From Acidobacteriota bacterium (lineage in GTDB: Bacteria; Acidobacteriota; Terriglobia; Bryobacterales; Bryobacteraceae), in contig JANXSF010000040.1 of NCBI GenBank assembly GCA_025352795.1, forward strand, positions 1 to 36,350: a DNA stretch of 36,350 nucleotides. Direction: 5' to 3'. The number at the start of each line of letters is the position of its first letter. Position 1 is the stretch's first letter. The notes under the pieces were generated by a model that was given only the letters and a program-made list of their open reading frames with translations, did not search any database and was not told the DNA's origin. A program made the translations under genes and the position numbers. Positions 1 through 6,886 of the stretch are shown one piece after another.

Positions 1-119
1 GTGCGGAGCAGTGGACTCAGCCCGTGCGCTGGAGGCTTATCCTCAGCGCCGCCTTTCGCGCCTTCCTGCGCGGAAAAGTCCCCGGAAGTACTCCTCGCTT
101 CGCCAACACTACCGACTAA

Positions 120-605
120 CTGCCGTTTTTAGGATCATCGAGAACTTTCCATTACTCGGGAACAGTTGTCATTCCATTCATTCAATCCAACGTTACCTTA
201 TCCAGTTCTTTAACCACAACCGTGGGCTGCTCTGGCAATGGCAACATCATTTGCCGTTCAACCTCCGATTTTGGTAACACCGCCTATATAGGCAATGCCC
301 GCGCTGTTGACAGTTCCGGCAACGCAATTGCGGCCCAAATTATTGGAGCGTCCGGTCACAATTATTCTGCTCCTCTTCCAGGCTCAACCGTACCTGAACC
401 TGCTACGTTTTGGGCAGGATTGGTCGCTATCGGGGCTCTCTGCATACAATGTAAGAGGTTTGAGAGCCGAGATAGGCACTTTATCCTTTTTTCTCCTTGC
501 CAGCGAATACCCCCGGAGCCAACAACATTCAAACCGAGTCAGACTGAGCCTTCTACTGTTCCACTCCAACAGAACAAAAGGAAGGGCAGATTGGCAGTTG
601 TCTGA
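120..605 (+). pseudogene. PEP-CTERM secreted protein remnant, 5' part missing or broken
   Basis: The frame open from 120 contains a short, Ser/Thr/Gly-rich segment without recognisable domain, then VPEPATFWAGLVAIG at about 391-435 followed by a Cys/Lys/Arg-containing end. That is the PEP-CTERM pattern: VPEP motif, a hydrophobic stretch and a basic tail. In the family this tail is cut by an exosortase, which anchors or releases the protein at the outer surface. Upstream, the same frame has a TAA at 117-119. The region before it shows no start codon or signal peptide that I can join to the tail. The frame then runs about 55 residues past the basic tail, whereas PEP-CTERM proteins normally stop within a few residues. 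Both ends therefore look frameshifted or decayed. The tail is convincing; the extent of the gene is not. Confidence 0.5.
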
Positions 606-707
606 TTCTAATTGGTGCGAGTTGGCTCTATTTTGATTGGGGAGTAGGAAAAACTTAAGATCAAGCTGGCTGGATTTTGCCCGACCCATTTCCGCTACAA
701 TAGCCTT

Positions 708-1379
708 TTGTACAAAGCCATTCGCATAACCGTCATCATTCCTTGTCTCAACGAGGAGCAAGGCATTGAAAAGGTGCTACGGCGTATGCCGGAGTTTGTC
801 GATCAGGTGATTGTCGTCGATAACAACTCCACCGACCGCACTGCCGATGTTGCCGAATCGCTGGGGGCTCAGGTGATTCGTGAACAGGTGCGCGGTTATG
901 GGCGTGCCTACAAAAAAGGCTTCAGTCAGGCTACTGGTGATGTGATCGTTACTCTGGATGGCGATCATAGCTATCCGCCCGATGCGATTTCCTATTTGCT
1001 TGAAGCGTTCCTTCACTTGGAAGTGGATTTCCTCAACGCATCCCGATTCCCCGTGCGCGACCGCCAGGCCATGAGCTTCAAGCACAAGTTCGGCAACTTT
1101 GCTCTGTCCCTGGCCATGAGCCTGCTGTTCTTCCGTTGGGTGCGCGATTCGCAATCGGGCATGTGGGTATTTCGCCGCTCCATTCTGGAAGGTATGCGGC
1201 TGGATAGTGACGGCATGGCATTTTCTGAAGAGATCAAGATTGAAGCGTTGAAGAATTCGGCAGTGCGTTTTGCGGAAATCTCTATTCAATATTCGTCGCG
1301 GCTGGGTGAAATCAAACTAAATCCCTGGCGCGATGGCATTCATAATCTGCTGTTTCTGCTGAGGAAACGATTTCAATGA
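708..1379 (+). CDS. GT2 glycosyltransferase (dolichyl-/undecaprenyl-phosphate sugar synthase-like)
   Basis: A 223-residue GT-A fold glycosyltransferase of family 2. The N-terminal strand VTVIIPCLNE-like segment is followed by VVDNNSTDRT (about residues 37-46), the nucleotide-sugar binding loop. TLDGDHS gives the metal-binding DXD motif, Asp84 and Asp86. The compact length without C-terminal membrane segments resembles the DPM1/polyprenyl-phosphate glycosyltransferase branch, which loads a sugar onto a lipid carrier at the inner face of the membrane; that assignment is inference. The start is TTG at 708, because no ATG or GTG exists in frame upstream to the stop near 646 and homology begins at once. 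The ribosome binding site is poor. It is the first of four GT2 genes and overlaps the next by 4 bases (ATGA). Confidence 0.85.
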   Translation: MYKAIRITVIIPCLNEEQGIEKVLRRMPEFVDQVIVVDNNSTDRTADVAESLGAQVIREQVRGYGRAYKKGFSQATGDVIVTLDGDHSYPPDAISYLLEAFLHLEVDFLNASRFPVRDRQAMSFKHKFGNFALSLAMSLLFFRWVRDSQSGMWVFRRSILEGMRLDSDGMAFSEEIKIEALKNSAVRFAEISIQYSSRLGEIKLNPWRDGIHNLLFLLRKRFQ

Positions 1380-2332
1380 ACCAAGTGACCGCCGTCATTC
1401 CGGTGCATGGCCGCTGGGAGTTGACGGCGCAGTTGCTGGATGATTTGGTGGCCCAATCGGTACCGCTTAAGGAAATCATAGTAGTAGATAACGGCTCCCT
1501 GGACCAAACGGCAGCGTTGGCCACTGGGGCAGGGGTGCGGGTCATTGTCATGGGCGAAAATGCTGGCTTCGCCCGGGCCGTGAATCGTGGAATTCAGGCT
1601 GTTGAGACGGAGTTTGTGCTGATCGTCAATAACGACGTCCGCCTGCCTGTGGATTGGTTGGAAAAACTGCTGTCTATGATGCAATTGGGTATCTGGTTTG
1701 CCGCTGGAAAGCTGATGAGCGGGACCAGAGTCGGGGAAATTGACGGCACTTTTGACCTGATCTCTCGCGGAGGTTGCGCATGGCGCGGTCGGCATGGGGA
1801 AGCCGATGATAAGCCGAGCAATGTCACCGAGCAAATGGACTTCCCTTCCTTCACGGCTGGCCTGTTTCGGCGCGCGCTGTTTGATCGTGTAGGGCCGCTG
1901 GAAGCAGAGTTTGGCAGCTATTTGGAAGACGTGGAATTCGGTTTGCGCTGCGTGGAAGCTGGTCTGTGGGGGATGTATGTCCCAACGGCGGTGGGCATTC
2001 ATTTAGGATCGGCGACGCGTGGTGCTTGGCATCCGGAAACCGCGCGGCAATTAGCCAGGAATCAACTTTGGATTGTAGCGCGCCACTTTCCGCGAATGAC
2101 TTGGGCAGTGCTTATTTCGCAAGTGCTTTTTGTCGGACTGGCCTTTTTCCATTGTGCAGGGTGGGCCGCATTGCGCGGAAAACTGGAGGGGCTGGCTGGT
2201 TTTCGGCGTATGCGTCGTAAGGCACCGCACATCCGCCCCGACTTTCTATTACGACAAGAACGGGAGATTGCCAAACTTCAAGGCACACCACCGCGAGACA
2301 TGTTCTGGCGGCTCTATTTCAAACTGACATGA
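1376..2332 (+). CDS. GT2 glycosyltransferase (rhamnosyltransferase-like)
   Basis: A 318-residue family 2 glycosyltransferase. VIPVHGRW opens the Rossmann-like half, VVDNGSLDQT (about 37-46) is the sugar-nucleotide loop, and VNNDVR (Asn85-Asn86-Asp87 region) stands in the place of the DXD motif. YLEDVEFGLRC in the second half supplies the acidic ED pair that usually acts as catalytic base. A hydrophobic segment near the C-terminus (about residues 240-265) could lie on the membrane. Proteins of this shape add rhamnose or other deoxysugars to surface polysaccharides; the sugar cannot be read from sequence. The gene overlaps both neighbours through ATGA junctions, so translation is probably coupled. 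Confidence 0.88.
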   Translation: MNQVTAVIPVHGRWELTAQLLDDLVAQSVPLKEIIVVDNGSLDQTAALATGAGVRVIVMGENAGFARAVNRGIQAVETEFVLIVNNDVRLPVDWLEKLLSMMQLGIWFAAGKLMSGTRVGEIDGTFDLISRGGCAWRGRHGEADDKPSNVTEQMDFPSFTAGLFRRALFDRVGPLEAEFGSYLEDVEFGLRCVEAGLWGMYVPTAVGIHLGSATRGAWHPETARQLARNQLWIVARHFPRMTWAVLISQVLFVGLAFFHCAGWAALRGKLEGLAGFRRMRRKAPHIRPDFLLRQEREIAKLQGTPPRDMFWRLYFKLT

Positions 2333-3231
2333 ATCGAACTGCGGCCATTGTGATCACCTACAATTCGGGCGAAGTGGTGGGACGATGCATTCGATCCTGC
2401 CTGGCTCAAAATATTGATGTGGTGGTGGTAGATAACGCATCGACAGACGATTCGGTAGATCAGGCCAAGGCGGCTGGTGCTTCTTTAGTGATTGTCAATC
2501 TGGAGAATTTCGGGTTTGGGCATTCGGCAAATCAGGGATACCGGGCGGTGGGGGATGTAAATTGTATACTTTTGCTCAACCCTGATGTCGAAATTGCCTC
2601 ATCGATAGACCCACTTATAGCCGCTTGTGTGGAACATGGGGCGGCTTGTGGAATGCTGCAAGATGTTAAAGGAAAACCACAAACTGGCTTTCAACTCCGT
2701 CGATTCCCGACTTCAACAGTGTTGGTCTTTGAAGTGCTGAGCTTTAATAGACTCCTAAGTAATAACTGGATAAACCGCAATTACAGGTATTTGGGGGAAA
2801 ACCCCGTTATTGTTGAGCAGCCAGCCGGTGCATTTCTAATGGTACGTGGCGACGTTTGGCAAGCTGTGGGCGGGTTCGATGAAGGCTACTATCCGGTTTG
2901 GTTTGAAGATGTCGATTTTTGTAAGCGGCTTTATAACCATGGGGTTAGAATCCGGTACGTTAGTAGCAGTACGGCTAGGCACGTGGGTGGACATTCCGTT
3001 GGAAAAATGCCATATTCTAACCGTGTGACGGCTTGGTATGGTAGTCTTCTTAGATACAGTTGCAAGCATTTGTCTGATGTTGAGCGTCGCTCAGTTGCGA
3101 TGGCTGTATTACTAAGTGCTGGACCACGGTGTGTTGCGGGGATAATCGGGCAACGAAATTTCGTCCCAGTCACTGTTTGGTGGGGAGTTTGTAGTAAAGC
3201 ACTATTGACCCTTTTTGGGCGATGCGCATAA
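2329..3231 (+). CDS. GT2 glycosyltransferase
   Basis: A 300-residue GT2 enzyme. AIVITYNSGEVV opens the domain, VVDNASTDDS (about 34-43) is the nucleotide-sugar loop, and LLNPDVE (Asn84-Pro85-Asp86) is the NPD variant of the DXD motif common in polysaccharide glycosyltransferases. VWFEDVDFCKR carries the ED acidic pair. Its sequence plan is close to the genes on both sides, suggesting old duplication followed by specialisation for different sugars or linkages. It starts within the stop codon of the preceding gene (ATGA) and is followed by a 28-base gap before the fourth glycosyltransferase. Confidence 0.88.
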   Translation: MNRTAAIVITYNSGEVVGRCIRSCLAQNIDVVVVDNASTDDSVDQAKAAGASLVIVNLENFGFGHSANQGYRAVGDVNCILLLNPDVEIASSIDPLIAACVEHGAACGMLQDVKGKPQTGFQLRRFPTSTVLVFEVLSFNRLLSNNWINRNYRYLGENPVIVEQPAGAFLMVRGDVWQAVGGFDEGYYPVWFEDVDFCKRLYNHGVRIRYVSSSTARHVGGHSVGKMPYSNRVTAWYGSLLRYSCKHLSDVERRSVAMAVLLSAGPRCVAGIIGQRNFVPVTVWWGVCSKALLTLFGRCA

Positions 3232-3259
3232 AGCTGTTAAAACAGAGGGATCGTAACTT

Positions 3260-4309
3260 TTGCCTACAAACGATATGGTTTCGGTAACGCTGGTCACTTA
3301 CAACAGCGGCCGGTTCATTAAGCGTTGCCTGGAATCGGTGCTGGATCAGGTTTACCCCGACCTTGAGGTTATCGTCATTGATAACGCTTCCACCGACGGC
3401 ACAATTGACATTCTAGAGCAATTCGAAGATCATGTTCGCATCATCTATAATGATGAAAACATTGGTTTTGCAGGCGCTCAAAACCAAGCTATTGGGCTGA
3501 GTCGTGGGGAATGGGTGCTTACCTTGAACCCCGATGTCTTGATGATGCCTGGGTTTATTCAAGGTATGGTAGATGCCGGCCAACTGCATCCACGGGTTGG
3601 ATCAGTTTGTGGCAAACTGCTGGCCATCCGCGCAAATTTTGAGCTTCCCGACAAACCACTGATCGATTCCACGGGCATGTTTTTCACGCCGATGCTTCGG
3701 CATTTAGATCGTGGAAGCCAGGAAGTGGACGGTGGCGAATTCAACAATTTTGAATACGTTTTTGGCGCAACGGCTGCTGCCGCTTTGTATCGCAGGGAAA
3801 TGATTGACGACATTTCCATTGAAGGCGAGTTTTTCGATTCTGATTTCTTTGTTTATCGTGAAGATGCCGATGTTGCTTGGCGTGCCCAATTGCTGGGCTG
3901 GCGTTGTTTGTATACGCCGCACCCAAAGGGATATCACGTGCGCAACGTTCTACCCGGAATTCGCAGGGCGTTGCCGCCAGAAATCAATATGCATTCCGTG
4001 AAGAATCGCTTCCTGATGCGCATAAAGAATATGACTGGCGACCTGTATCGTCGTAACTGGCTTCAGATCACAGTACGCGATATGGTCGTAGTTGCTGCCT
4101 GCTGTACAGTGGAACTGAGTTCGCTGAAGGCTTTTTGGAAGATCGGTGAAAACTGGAATCGAGTATGGGCTAAGCGCAGATGGATCATGTCCCGTCAACG
4201 GGTGACCGATGAATACATGGCCAGTTGGTTTCACAATTTACCAGTGTCTAAGCCCGCTCCAAAGGCTGCCAATCGTGTGATGGCAAGGATGAAAGCGGCT
4301 CGGGGATAG
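3260..4309 (+). CDS. GT2 glycosyltransferase
   Basis: A 349-residue GT2 enzyme, the longest of the four. VTLVTYNSGRF opens the fold, IDNASTDGT (about 40-48) is the nucleotide-sugar loop, and LNPDVLM (Asn90-Pro91-Asp92) replaces DXD. FVYREDADVAWR carries the ED acidic pair. The C-terminal 80 residues are basic, ending KAANRVMARMKAARG, and could contact membrane phospholipid. I take the TTG at 3260 because AGAGGG lies about 10 bases upstream; the alternative ATG at 3275 has no such site and would remove five residues. This ends the glycosyltransferase run; the next gene is convergent, 11 bases away. Confidence 0.87.
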   Translation: MPTNDMVSVTLVTYNSGRFIKRCLESVLDQVYPDLEVIVIDNASTDGTIDILEQFEDHVRIIYNDENIGFAGAQNQAIGLSRGEWVLTLNPDVLMMPGFIQGMVDAGQLHPRVGSVCGKLLAIRANFELPDKPLIDSTGMFFTPMLRHLDRGSQEVDGGEFNNFEYVFGATAAAALYRREMIDDISIEGEFFDSDFFVYREDADVAWRAQLLGWRCLYTPHPKGYHVRNVLPGIRRALPPEINMHSVKNRFLMRIKNMTGDLYRRNWLQITVRDMVVVAACCTVELSSLKAFWKIGENWNRVWAKRRWIMSRQRVTDEYMASWFHNLPVSKPAPKAANRVMARMKAARG

Positions 4310-4320
4310 TCTTTTATAGA

Positions 4321-4659
4321 CTATAGAGCAACTTCGTCACGATCTTCGTTCCGAATGCGAATTGCAGTGCCCACTTCGTAGACGAAAATCTTTCCGTCAC
4401 CAATCTTGCCTGTACGGGCGGCACCTATAATGGCTTTGGTGACTTCATCTAATCGTTGGTCGGCAATGATCATTTCCAATTTCACTTTGGCGATTAAGTC
4501 AACCTGATATTCCCTGCCGCGATACACTTCCTTGTGACCTTTTTGACGACCGTGGCCGCGCACCTCGGTAATGGTCATACCGTCAATCCCAATTGTTTTG
4601 AGCGCGTTCTTCACTTCTTCAAGCTTGAACGGCTGGATAATAGCCTCGATTTTCTTCAT
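4321..4659 (-). CDS. glnB: PII nitrogen regulatory protein (GlnB/GlnK family)
   Basis: 112 residues, the normal PII length. MKKIEAIIQPFKLEEVK is the characteristic start. The T-loop contains Tyr51 (in YRGREYQVDL), the residue uridylylated in proteobacteria. RTGKIGDGKIFV (about residues 82-94) is the signature that lines the ATP/2-oxoglutarate pocket. PII trimers sense energy and 2-oxoglutarate and control glutamine synthetase, ammonium channels and other targets. A GAGGAA ribosome site sits just before the ATG. No amtB or glnA is adjacent, so GlnB versus GlnK cannot be decided from context. It lies between a polysaccharide cluster and a toxin-antitoxin pair, about 0.8 kb from the purine catabolic operon. 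Confidence 0.95.
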   Translation of the reverse strand: MKKIEAIIQPFKLEEVKNALKTIGIDGMTITEVRGHGRQKGHKEVYRGREYQVDLIAKVKLEMIIADQRLDEVTKAIIGAARTGKIGDGKIFVYEVGTAIRIRNEDRDEVAL

Positions 4660-4725
4660 GGCGAGTTCCTCTATACGCTACACGATTTTGCGGGAAATAG
4701 GAAGCACAGAACAGGCAGTAAGAAA

Positions 4726-5148
4726 TCAGGCGCGGAACGGATCGACCACTTTGAGTGTTCCAAATCGTCGATCATGCTGCATATCTTCGCTGTAGAGGAT
4801 GCCACAATTGGATTCTATGGCGGCGGCAAGAATGAAGGAATCGTACCAAGCCATTTGATACTGTGAATGGAAACGCATGGCGGAACCGATCAAAGACTCC
4901 GAAGAATGCACTGAAAGCAGGGGCCGCAGCACGGCGCGGAAATAATCCTCAGCCTCCCCAGTAGACATGGTCTTGTGGAATTTCCGGAAGGCTACGTTAA
5001 AAAATTCCTGCACTACCTGATAGCTAATCAATCCGATGCCAGAGGTAAGCGCCTCACGGATCAGATCTCTGGCAATATCGCCTTTTTCACTATCTTCAAA
5101 GCTGTAGACGATGATGTTGGTATCTAAAAAATAGCGAACGCTGCTCAT
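4726..5148 (-). CDS. vapC: PIN-domain ribonuclease toxin (VapC-like)
   Basis: A 140-residue PIN domain. FLDTNIIVYS holds the first acidic residue (Asp9). QEFFNV holds Glu48, WYDSFILAAA holds Asp103, and LYSEDMQ holds Asp122. Together these form the Mg-binding acidic cluster of VapC-type RNases, which cut tRNA or rRNA when not bound by antitoxin. The QEF.NV and YDS.ILAAA motifs are typical of active members. It begins 2 bases after the stop of the preceding antitoxin gene. The pairing and all four acidic residues suggest a functional module. The RNA target cannot be predicted. Confidence 0.87.
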   Translation of the reverse strand: MSSVRYFLDTNIIVYSFEDSEKGDIARDLIREALTSGIGLISYQVVQEFFNVAFRKFHKTMSTGEAEDYFRAVLRPLLSVHSSESLIGSAMRFHSQYQMAWYDSFILAAAIESNCGILYSEDMQHDRRFGTLKVVDPFRA

Positions 5149-5150
5149 CG

Positions 5151-5408
5151 TTATTGGTTGCTCGCAGATTGTGCGCTGGACAAAGGCCGGTCAGACCGTT
5201 CGTTCATCTCATCGCGCGTAAAAGTGCGGCCCGCATTGACGTGACTCAAACGGCTCATTAAAGCATCGTATTCGCCAACATCCACTGCTTTTGAAGTGTA
5301 CTCCTGCAACCATTGCTGAAACGCCGCGTTCAGTGTTGTGTGGCGCGAACGAGCCACCATTCTGCCACGTTCGATCAGGTTTTCGTCAACGTTGAGGGTG
5401 AGGTTCAT
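5151..5408 (-). CDS. vapB: VapB-like antitoxin paired with the PIN toxin
   Basis: 85 residues when started at the ATG at 5406-5408. NLTLNVDENLIERGRMVARSR followed by a second helix looks like the ribbon-helix-helix/helical dimerisation half of small antitoxins. The C-terminal Ser/Asp/Arg-rich tail should wrap the toxin. The frame is open 13 codons further upstream, but I prefer the later start. A perfect TATAAT on the minus strand (5413-5418) lies only 4 bases before this ATG, which would place transcription start at or next to the start codon (leaderless mRNA). Antitoxins of this class usually repress their own promoter. Family assignment rests on length, layout and the adjacent PIN gene. 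Confidence 0.75.
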   Translation of the reverse strand: MNLTLNVDENLIERGRMVARSRHTTLNAAFQQWLQEYTSKAVDVGEYDALMSRLSHVNAGRTFTRDEMNERSDRPLSSAQSASNQ

Positions 5409-5412
5409 GATG

Positions 5413-5418
5413 ATTATA
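5413..5418 (-). promoter_or_regulatory. Candidate -10 box for a leaderless vapBC transcript
   Basis: On the minus strand this reads TATAAT, a perfect consensus -10. Only four bases separate it from the antitoxin ATG. The -35 is weak: TTCAAC lies about 17-18 bases upstream. A perfect TTGACA also exists, but 23 bases away, which is too far for sigma-70. The arrangement predicts a transcript starting at or within a base or two of the ATG. Confidence 0.45.
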
Positions 5419-5491
5419 GTGTGCACTGAGATAGTGTTGAATGTCAAGGGAAAAATGGAGGGATGGGTTGATACAATAGAGGGAGTATCTG

Positions 5492-6886
5492 ATGGGGAGC
5501 AATATAGCGGGTCTGATGGATTTTGTCCTCAATAACCGTCGAATCCAGTTACCGCAGTGCCGTCCACAAACCACATTGCTGGAATGGTTGCGAAGCAACG
5601 GGCTAACAGGATCAAAAGAAGGCTGTGCCGAAGGTGAGTGTGGTGCGTGTACCGTGCTGCTTGTGCGACCCCACGGTACCGGAAGTAAGTATGTTCCGGT
5701 GAATAGTTGCTTGCTCTTTCTCCCAACTCTAGCAGGGCAGGAAGTGCTTACAATAGAAGCACTTAACGAAAATAAGCAACTGGCTGAAGCGCAATTCGCA
5801 ATGGCCGAAGCTGGGGGATCGCAATGCGGCTATTGCACTCCGGGCTTTGTGATGAGCCTATTCGCTGAGCAATACCGACCCGGCCGCGCAGGCCCTTGCG
5901 ATCCGCACTCTATGGGCGGCAATTTGTGCCGTTGCACCGGATACCGTCCCATTCGCGATGCAGCACTTTCCCTGGGACCCGCTCCTGACGATTCCTTTCG
6001 TGGTCGATTGAGCTCACCTGCGCCCAGCATGATTCCGGTCAGCTACACATCGATTGAGGGTAGATTGGAACGACCTGGAGATTTGGCCCAGTGCACCACT
6101 TTTCTGAAAAAGTATCCTGATGCAAAGATTCTGGCCGGTGCCACCGATTTGGCTGTGGAATCGAACCTGGCCTACAAGCGTTGGCCGGTTCTGATGAGCA
6201 TTGATGCGGTGGCTGAGTTGCAAGTCTTTCAGGATGCTGCGGACCATGTCGAAATTGGGGCTGGGCTGCCGCTTTCGGAAATCGAATTTCTTTGGGAACA
6301 TGCGCCGCTAGTGGCTCGCGAATGGTTGCCCTTGTTCGCATCCATCTTAATTCGTAACCGGGCAACATTGGGAGGCAATTTGGGAACGGCGTCCCCCATT
6401 GGAGATGCGGCTCCTATGTTGCTGGCATTGGATGCGGAATTGAAGCTAGGCGGAGCGAACGGCATACGACGTGTGAAGCTGCAAGACTTCTTTCTGGGAT
6501 ACCGTAAAACTCAGCTAGAGCCTGGGGAACTGATCGTTTCCATTATCATCCCCAAGCCATTTCCAAACCAGGCCCGGTTCTACAAAGTGGCTAAACGACG
6601 AATGGACGACATCAGCACGGTGGCCGCCTGTTTTGCTGTGAATTTTGACGCGGATGGCCGCATTGCGCAGGCAAGGTTGGCCTATGGCGGGGTGGCCGCA
6701 GTTCCGATTCGAGTTACAGAAGCCGAACAAAGCCTTTTAGGGAAACGTTGGGATGAACTGGCCGTGAAGCAAGCACAAGCAATCATTGCAAGTGAGTTAA
6801 AACCGCTCAGCGATCATCGGGGTAGCTCAGCTTACCGGTTAGCAATGGCGCAAACGTTACTCAAAAAATTCTGGTGCGAACGATGA
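5492..6886 (+). CDS. xdhA: Xanthine dehydrogenase small subunit (2Fe-2S and FAD domains)
   Basis: 464 residues. The first 60 hold a plant-type ferredoxin cluster (Cys45, Cys50, Cys53, Cys73). The next module holds the second [2Fe-2S] site (QCGYC Cys112/115 and LCRCTG Cys146/148). From about residue 175 on is the FAD-binding domain, with ILAGATDLAVE and RNRATLGGNLGTASPIGD motifs, followed by the CO dehydrogenase flavoprotein C-terminal domain. It passes electrons from the Mo subunit to FAD and NAD+. The gene order matches the Rhodobacter-type XdhAB. The start at 5492 is supported by GAGGGA seven bases upstream; a later ATG at 5516 lacks one. First gene of the purine operon; it overlaps xdhB by 4 bases. 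Confidence 0.93.
   Translation: MGSNIAGLMDFVLNNRRIQLPQCRPQTTLLEWLRSNGLTGSKEGCAEGECGACTVLLVRPHGTGSKYVPVNSCLLFLPTLAGQEVLTIEALNENKQLAEAQFAMAEAGGSQCGYCTPGFVMSLFAEQYRPGRAGPCDPHSMGGNLCRCTGYRPIRDAALSLGPAPDDSFRGRLSSPAPSMIPVSYTSIEGRLERPGDLAQCTTFLKKYPDAKILAGATDLAVESNLAYKRWPVLMSIDAVAELQVFQDAADHVEIGAGLPLSEIEFLWEHAPLVAREWLPLFASILIRNRATLGGNLGTASPIGDAAPMLLALDAELKLGGANGIRRVKLQDFFLGYRKTQLEPGELIVSIIIPKPFPNQARFYKVAKRRMDDISTVAACFAVNFDADGRIAQARLAYGGVAAVPIRVTEAEQSLLGKRWDELAVKQAQAIIASELKPLSDHRGSSAYRLAMAQTLLKKFWCER

Noticed and set aside
384-761. 125-codon minus-strand frame near the left end
   Set aside because: It is antisense to the PEP-CTERM tail and the start of the first glycosyltransferase, with no recognisable feature.
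5472-5477. TACAAT as a -10 box for xdhA
   Set aside because: No -35 partner at proper spacing, and the predicted start would cut into the ribosome site; left unannotated.
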